Assembly (NCBI GenBank): GCA_029556615.1 | Contig: JAKQDD010000105.1 | Span: 1 to 64,000, forward strand | Length of the DNA: 64,000 bases | Direction: 5' to 3' | Source: Verrucomicrobiota bacterium | Lineage (GTDB): Bacteria; Verrucomicrobiota; Verrucomicrobiia; Limisphaerales; J093 | Shown: positions 59,672 to 64,000 of the stretch, in pieces | Numbering within the stretch: position 1 is the first letter of the stretch | Layout: each line of letters opens with the position of its first letter | The notes under the pieces: model-generated | The model's database searches: none | What the model saw: the letters and a program-made list of their open reading frames with translations, nothing else | What the model was told of the DNA's origin: nothing | Translations under genes and position numbers: made by a program

Positions 59672-60541
59672 ATGCGAGTGGTGAAGTCAGCGGCGACGAT
59701 GCAGCGGTTGGGGCGTTGGTGGCGGCGCCGGGGTGTGCGGGTCGGCTTGGTGCCGACGATGGGCTATCTGCATGAGGGGCATTTGAGCCTGGTCCGGCGC
59801 GCGCGGCGCGCGGTGGGGCGCCGCGGAGTGGTGGTGGTGAGCCTCTACGTCAACCCGACACAGTTCGCTCCGCACGAGGACCTGGCGCGGTATCCGCGGG
59901 ATCCGGCCGGGGACCGGCGGGCCTGTCGCGAGTCGGGTGCCGACGTGCTGTTTATGCCCGGGGACGCCGAGATGTATGCGAGGAACCCGGAGGGGGCGGC
60001 GAGCACCTTTGTGGTCGAGGAAGCGCTTTCCACGAGCATGGAGGGGGCTTCGCGGCCGACCCATTTCCGCGGAGTGACGACCGTGGTGGCGAAGTTGTGC
60101 AATCTGGTCCTGCCGGACGTGGCGGTGTTTGGGGCCAAGGACTTTCAACAGGCCGCGGTCGTCCGGCGCATGGTGCGGGACCTGAAATTCCCGATACGGA
60201 TCCTGGTGGCGCCGACCGTGCGGGAGCCGGACGGTTTGGCGATGAGTTCGCGCAATCGGTACCTGTCGCCCGCGGAGCGGCCCCAGGCGCGGGTGCTCTG
60301 GCAGTGCCTGAGATGGGCGGACCGGCGATTGCGCTCGGCGCGGCAGCCGCTGCCGGCGGCGGAGCTTCGCTCGGGAGTGGTGGCGCTGGTCTCGGCGCAG
60401 CCGGCGGCCAGGCTGGATTACGTGGCGTTTTTCGATCCCGAGACGCTCGAACCCCTGGATCCAGTCCCGCGGGGGGCGCGGATGGCTCTGGCCATCGTGG
60501 TGGGGTCGACGCGGCTGATCGACAACGCGCCGGTGGGATGA
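59672..60541 (+). CDS. panC: Pantothenate synthetase
   Basis: PanC joins pantoate and beta-alanine with ATP. The 289-aa protein has the HIGH-type motif GLVPTMGYLHEGHLSLV, SLYVNPTQFAPHEDLARYPR, the pantoate region FRGVTTVVAKLCNLV, FGAKDFQQ and the KMSKS-like MSSRNRYLS. The ATG at 59672 is preferred over a TTG at 59636, which overlaps the folK stop region. The TGA stop lies three bases before a composite repeat. panB is not in this window. Confidence 0.96.
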   Translation: MRVVKSAATMQRLGRWWRRRGVRVGLVPTMGYLHEGHLSLVRRARRAVGRRGVVVVSLYVNPTQFAPHEDLARYPRDPAGDRRACRESGADVLFMPGDAEMYARNPEGAASTFVVEEALSTSMEGASRPTHFRGVTTVVAKLCNLVLPDVAVFGAKDFQQAAVVRRMVRDLKFPIRILVAPTVREPDGLAMSSRNRYLSPAERPQARVLWQCLRWADRRLRSARQPLPAAELRSGVVALVSAQPAARLDYVAFFDPETLEPLDPVPRGARMALAIVVGSTRLIDNAPVG

Positions 60542-60543
60542 CC

Positions 60544-60721
60544 AGAGTCCTCGACTTGTGGAATATGTGGCCAACAGGTCAAGTTTGGCCCCTGCCGTTC
60601 CAAACCCGCCCCCCCGCCTCCGAGGACTCTGTGTTAGCGAGGCGCGGGAGAGAGGGTCCGAAGTGGCAGGAAGGCTTCATGGGATCGCGACTTCGTTAGG
60701 TCTGAGGCGGCGCCTCGCTAG
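60544..60721 (+). repeat. Composite repeat (A plus B core i)
   Basis: The cleanest copy: module A from AGAGTCCTCGACTTGTGG to GAGGACTCTGTG (about 60629), then module B core i (GGAAGGCTTCATGGGATCGC) to GCGCCTCGCTAG. It lies between panC and nadB and carries no visible terminator T-run. Confidence 0.92.
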
Positions 60722-60765
60722 GGGAGTGCTGGATTTGAAGGAGGCGGCGTCCTACACTGGGCGGC

Positions 60766-62379
60766 ATGGACGAAGCAACCAGCTCGTTTGACTACCTGGT
60801 GTTGGGGAGCGGCATCGCGGGCTTGTTTTGTGCGCTGAAGCTGGCCGCCCACGGGCGCGTGGCCATCGTCACCAAGAAGAGCAGCGCCGAATCCAACACC
60901 AACCACGCCCAGGGCGGGATCGCCTCGGTGACGAGCCGGGAGGATTCGTTCGAGCTGCACGTGCGGGACACGCTGGTGGCGGGGGCGGGTCTGTGCCAGG
61001 AGACGGTCGTGCGGCAGATTGTCGAGGACGGCCCGGCCCGGATCGAGGAGCTGATGGCGTTGGGGATGCAGTTCAGCGAGCGGCCGAACCCGGCGGTCGC
61101 GGGGGGGCGGGAGCTGGATCTGGGGCGCGAAGGGGGGCACTCGAAGCGCCGGATTCTGCACGCGAAGGACGTCACGGGCCGGGAGATCGAGCGGGCGCTG
61201 CTGATGGCTGCGGGACGGACCCCGAACCTCAGGATCTTCGAGAACCACATCGCGATCGATCTGGTCACGACCCAGAAGCTGGGGATCTCGGGTCCGAACC
61301 GGTGTCTGGGGGCGTATGTGCTCGACAAGGACACGCGGGCGGTCCGGGTCTTTGCGGCGCGGTCGACCGTGCTGGCGACGGGAGGCTGCGGCAAGGTGTA
61401 CTTGTACACGACGAACCCGGACATTGCGACGGGGGATGGCGTGGCGATGGCGTATCGGGCGGGTGTGCCGGTGGCGAACCTCGAGTTTGTGCAGTTTCAT
61501 CCGACCTGTCTGTATCATCCGAAGGCGAAGTCTTTTCTGATCAGCGAGGCGGTGCGCGGGGAGGGAGCGGTCTTGCGGACGCACGACGGGCGGGAGTTCA
61601 TGGAGTCGTATCATCCGCTGAAGTCCTTGGCGCCGCGGGATGTGGTGGCGCGGGCCATCGACAGCGAGATGAAGCGCAGCGGCAGCGAGCATGTCTATCT
61701 GGACATCACGCACCGGCCGGCCCGCTTCATCATGCATCGGTTTCCGAACATCTACCGGACGTGCCTCGAGTACGGCATCGACATCACCAAGGAGATGATC
61801 CCCGTGGTGCCGGCGGCGCACTACCAGTGCGGCGGGGTGGTGACGACCGTGGACGGCGAGACCGACCTGGCGGGGCTCTACGCGGTGGGGGAGGTGGCCT
61901 GCACGGGGCTGCATGGCGCCAACCGGTTGGCGAGCAATTCCCTGCTCGAAGCCCTGGTCTGTGCCCATCGCGCGGCCCAGCGGGCCGGCAGTCTCTCGTC
62001 CGATCCGCGGGTTGCCGACATCCCTCCCTGGCAGTCGGGTAAGGCCCACGACGCCGATGAACTCGTCGTGGTGGCGCATCTCTGGGACGAGATTCGGCGG
62101 CTCATGTGGGATTACGTCGGGATCGTCAGGACCACCAAACGGCTGCAGCGGGCGCAAAAGCGGATTCAGAACCTGCAGGCGGAAATCCAGGAGTACTACT
62201 GGGATTTCACGGTCACTTCGGACCTCCTCGAGCTGCGGAATATCGCGACGGTGGCGGAGCTGATCGTCGCCTGTGCGATCCAGCGGCCGGAGAGCCGGGG
62301 TCTCCACTACACCCTGGACTATCCCGAGCCGAATCCGCTCTGGGCGCAACGCGACACCTGCGTGCAGCGGACTCTCTGA
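60766..62379 (+). CDS. nadB: L-aspartate oxidase
   Basis: NadB oxidises L-aspartate to iminoaspartate with FAD, the first step of de novo NAD synthesis. The 537-aa protein has the FAD-binding start [30 protein letters not shown], the [15 protein letters not shown] segment, [17 protein letters not shown], and [29 protein letters not shown] sequence lies about 20 bp before the ATG, too far to be a normal ribosome-binding site; TACACT at 60753-60758 is a possible -10 box. nadD lies in the same window, but nadA and nadC are not seen. Confidence 0.97.
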   Translation: MDEATSSFDYLVLGSGIAGLFCALKLAAHGRVAIVTKKSSAESNTNHAQGGIASVTSREDSFELHVRDTLVAGAGLCQETVVRQIVEDGPARIEELMALGMQFSERPNPAVAGGRELDLGREGGHSKRRILHAKDVTGREIERALLMAAGRTPNLRIFENHIAIDLVTTQKLGISGPNRCLGAYVLDKDTRAVRVFAARSTVLATGGCGKVYLYTTNPDIATGDGVAMAYRAGVPVANLEFVQFHPTCLYHPKAKSFLISEAVRGEGAVLRTHDGREFMESYHPLKSLAPRDVVARAIDSEMKRSGSEHVYLDITHRPARFIMHRFPNIYRTCLEYGIDITKEMIPVVPAAHYQCGGVVTTVDGETDLAGLYAVGEVACTGLHGANRLASNSLLEALVCAHRAAQRAGSLSSDPRVADIPPWQSGKAHDADELVVVAHLWDEIRRLMWDYVGIVRTTKRLQRAQKRIQNLQAEIQEYYWDFTVTSDLLELRNIATVAELIVACAIQRPESRGLHYTLDYPEPNPLWAQRDTCVQRTL

Positions 62380-62448
62380 GCCAGGATGCAGCCGCGGGCG
62401 ATGGCCGCGGCCGGTGGAAGGGGGGCGCCCCCCCCGGACAGTTCGCGT

Positions 62449-62469
62449 GCCGCCCTCGTCGCGGGCGGC
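62449..62469 (+). terminator. Hairpin region after nadB
   Basis: GCCGCCC and GGGCGGC pair around a seven-base loop; a second pairing (GGGCGCC with GGCGCC) and a GC-only palindrome lie next to it. No T-run follows, so this may be a terminator or simply GC-rich structured DNA. Confidence 0.4.
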
Positions 62470-62527
62470 TACAGGGCGCCTTTATCAGCGGCGCCATGAT
62501 TGACTCCCCCGGGGAAGGGGGTACTCT

Positions 62528-62615
62528 AGAGTCCTCGACTCTTGGGATATGTGGTCAACAGGTCAAATCTGGTCCGGTTCGGTTTCAGGCCTCCCCTCCT
62601 GTCGTCGAGGACTCT
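62528..62615 (+). repeat. Composite repeat, module A only
   Basis: An 88-bp module A from AGAGTCCTCGACTCTTGGG to CGTCGAGGACTCT, with the conserved GTGGTCAACAGGTCAA inside. No module B follows. It lies between nadB and the AsmA/TamB-like gene, which starts 33 bp later. Confidence 0.85.
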
Positions 62616-62648
62616 GGTGCAATAGCGGTCAGGCAAGGCGTTGATTTT

Positions 62649-64000
62649 ATGGCAGATGAAGTCTCTTCCGGAAGCCCGAGGCGGCTGCGTCGTTCCAGGA
62701 AGCGGTCGTTTGGAGTGGCCGCGCTGGTCACGCTGGCGGTGGTTGGCGTGCTGTATTTCGGCCTGACGAGCGCGGCGTTCCTGAAATCGGTGGTGCTGCC
62801 GCGGGTGGGAAGCGCCATCCACGCGAAGCTGACAGTCGAGGACCTTGCCTTTAGCCCGTTCAAGCGGCTCGAACTGCGCCGGGTGCGGCTTGAAACGCAG
62901 GGCAGCGATCCCGTCTTCGAAGCCGAGGAGGTGCTCGTTCGCTACAGTTTGTTCGGTTTGCTGGCGGGGGATCTGGTTTTTCCCGAAGTCCGCCTGGTCG
63001 GACCCCGGGTGAGCGTGGTCATGGGCGCGGATGGGAAGAGCAATATCGATCCGCTGGTGGATTCCCGGACGAACCGGGTCGAGACCGCGGCCGGGGAGGC
63101 GCCATGGGCGGTGAAGCTTGACCGGTTGCTGGTCACCAATGGCGTCGTGCGGGTCACGCGGATCGCTGCGGACGGTTCACGGCAGGTTTCCGAAGTGTCG
63201 AACCTGGGGGTGCAGGTCGAGACGTTGGCGAACGGGGCCTCGGGCAAGCTGGCGCTGGTCGGTTCCGCGAGCCATCAGGCCGCGCCGGCCGGGCCTGTCG
63301 CGGGGACCGGCGACACGTTGAAGGCGCCTTTCAAGGGAGGATTCGAGTTCACCCTGGACGGTGATCTTTGGCCCTCGGCGGTGAAGGGGGATCTGCGTTT
63401 CACGGTGGATCCGGCCGAAGGGTCGTATCGCGAGCTGTCGGGCTTAAGTGGCCTGTTGACCTGCGAGGTTTCGCCGACCGAGGTGCGCGCCTTGGGCTTG
63501 CGGTTTGAGAAGGGAGGCCAACGGCTCGGATCGGCGGGTCTGAGCGGGACGATTGACCTCGGCAAGAACGAGGCCCGGCTTCGACTCGAGGTCTCGGGAA
63601 TCGACCGCAACGTGTTGAACCTGTTTGGCGCGCCGCTCGGGATTGACTTCGTGGAAACGGCCATCAGCGCCTCGGGGATGGTCGACGTGTCGCGGCGGGG
63701 CAGCACGGTGGCCGCAACCGGCAAGGCGTCCGCAACCCAGTTCAGTCTCCGACGCGCCGGGGTTGCGAGCCCGCCCGTCGATTTGGGCCTGGACTATCAA
63801 CTGACGGTGAGCGTCGATGACGAGACGGCGGTTGTGCACAAGTTCTCGGTGACCGGAAAGCGCGAGGGCCGGGAGTTGCTGGGGGTCGTTTTGAACCGGC
63901 CGATGAACCTCTCCTGGGGCCAATTGGTCCACGGGCTGAACGAATCGGTCCTGGACGTGACCCTGAGCGACCTCCGGCTGCAGGACTGGCGCATGTTCCT
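62649..64000 (+). CDS. AsmA/TamB-like protein, 5' part (runs off right edge)
   Basis: An open frame from ATG at 62649 to the window end gives 450 residues without a stop. After a basic lead it has a membrane segment (FGVAALVTLAVVGVLYFGL), then AsmA-like beta structure: VEDLAFSPFKRLELRRVRLE, LLAGDLVFPEVRLVGPRVSV and WAVKLDRLLVTNGVVRVTR. These match the N-terminal part of AsmA/TamB-type bridge proteins that carry lipids between the membranes. A short AsmA-like protein is also encoded at 39.1 kb. The C-terminal part is outside the window. A module A repeat lies directly upstream and should hold or adjoin the promoter. Confidence 0.8.
   Translation, partial: MADEVSSGSPRRLRRSRKRSFGVAALVTLAVVGVLYFGLTSAAFLKSVVLPRVGSAIHAKLTVEDLAFSPFKRLELRRVRLETQGSDPVFEAEEVLVRYSLFGLLAGDLVFPEVRLVGPRVSVVMGADGKSNIDPLVDSRTNRVETAAGEAPWAVKLDRLLVTNGVVRVTRIAADGSRQVSEVSNLGVQVETLANGASGKLALVGSASHQAAPAGPVAGTGDTLKAPFKGGFEFTLDGDLWPSAVKGDLRFTVDPAEGSYRELSGLSGLLTCEVSPTEVRALGLRFEKGGQRLGSAGLSGTIDLGKNEARLRLEVSGIDRNVLNLFGAPLGIDFVETAISASGMVDVSRRGSTVAATGKASATQFSLRRAGVASPPVDLGLDYQLTVSVDDETAVVHKFSVTGKREGRELLGVVLNRPMNLSWGQLVHGLNESVLDVTLSDLRLQDWRMF

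Noticed and set aside
3391..62615. CRISPR array explanation for the repeats
   Set aside because: Copies are far apart, long, internally palindromic and occur in both orientations, with no regular spacers and no cas genes.

Overview
The window is GC-rich and densely coded, with about 56 protein genes on both strands, one candidate structural RNA, and an unusual amount of intergenic repeat sequence. The best taxonomic guess is Verrucomicrobiota, near the Limisphaerales/Pedosphaera group. This is inferred from an H-x9-DG-type pseudopilin, an ECF sigma factor paired with a giant receptor-type Ser/Thr kinase, Tat-exported Gfo/Idh/MocA oxidoreductases, a DUF1080 protein and a PUR-domain (DUF3276) protein. 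LpxI and AsmA-like proteins point to a diderm cell. No 16S rRNA or tRNA gene is visible, so the assignment is not proven.

Layout. 1-3.2 kb: minus-strand translation operon rpsP-khpA-trmD-rplS, a terminator, then rnhB-yraN; rimM is absent. 3.9-4.8 kb: a coiled-coil membrane protein and a small lipoprotein. 4.9-9 kb (minus): a likely 6S RNA, then rarA, 5-formyl-THF cyclo-ligase and RNase Y; linkage of 6S RNA to the cyclo-ligase gene is also known in Proteobacteria. 9.1-11.8 kb (minus): CPBP protease, comF, accD. 12.2-21.5 kb (plus): ECF sigma factor, 1784-aa kinase with TPR, discoidin-like and LamG parts, an exported HAF-like repeat protein, a HEAT-repeat protein and signal peptidase I. 21.7-32.4 kb: a Gfo/Idh oxidoreductase, then on the minus strand a peptide-use group (POT transporter, DUF885 peptidase, transglutaminase-like protein, M24 aminopeptidase) and a DUF3748 protein with a UroD-like methyltransferase. 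32.9-41 kb: SMP-30 lactonase, 6-phosphogluconate dehydrogenase, LpxI, a tandem alpha/beta hydrolase whose second half has lost its nucleophile, an AsmA-like protein and a DUF4097 beta-repeat protein. 41.2-49.7 kb: pseudopilin, LarE, ThrH, a GYF_2-cNMP sensor with mnmA and cutA, an exonuclease, DUF1080, nadD, rsfS, DUF3276 and DUF4149. 49.9-56.4 kb: ApbE, a second Gfo/Idh, glyQS, the C-terminal half of a split CarB, and rpmB. 57-64 kb: dapA-dapB-folK-panC, nadB, and an AsmA/TamB-like gene that runs off the right edge.

The most unusual feature is a family of composite intergenic repeats with about fourteen full or partial copies. Module A (about 88 bp) is bounded by AGAGTCCTCGA and its inverse. 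Module B (about 90 bp) is bounded by TAGCGAGGCGC and its inverse and comes with three different cores. Both outer ends begin with TAG, and five genes end at exactly this TAG. A second structured repeat (D) carries a nested mini-hairpin (E), and a 112-bp palindrome lies beside one B copy. The housekeeping genes look intact; the novelty lies between them.
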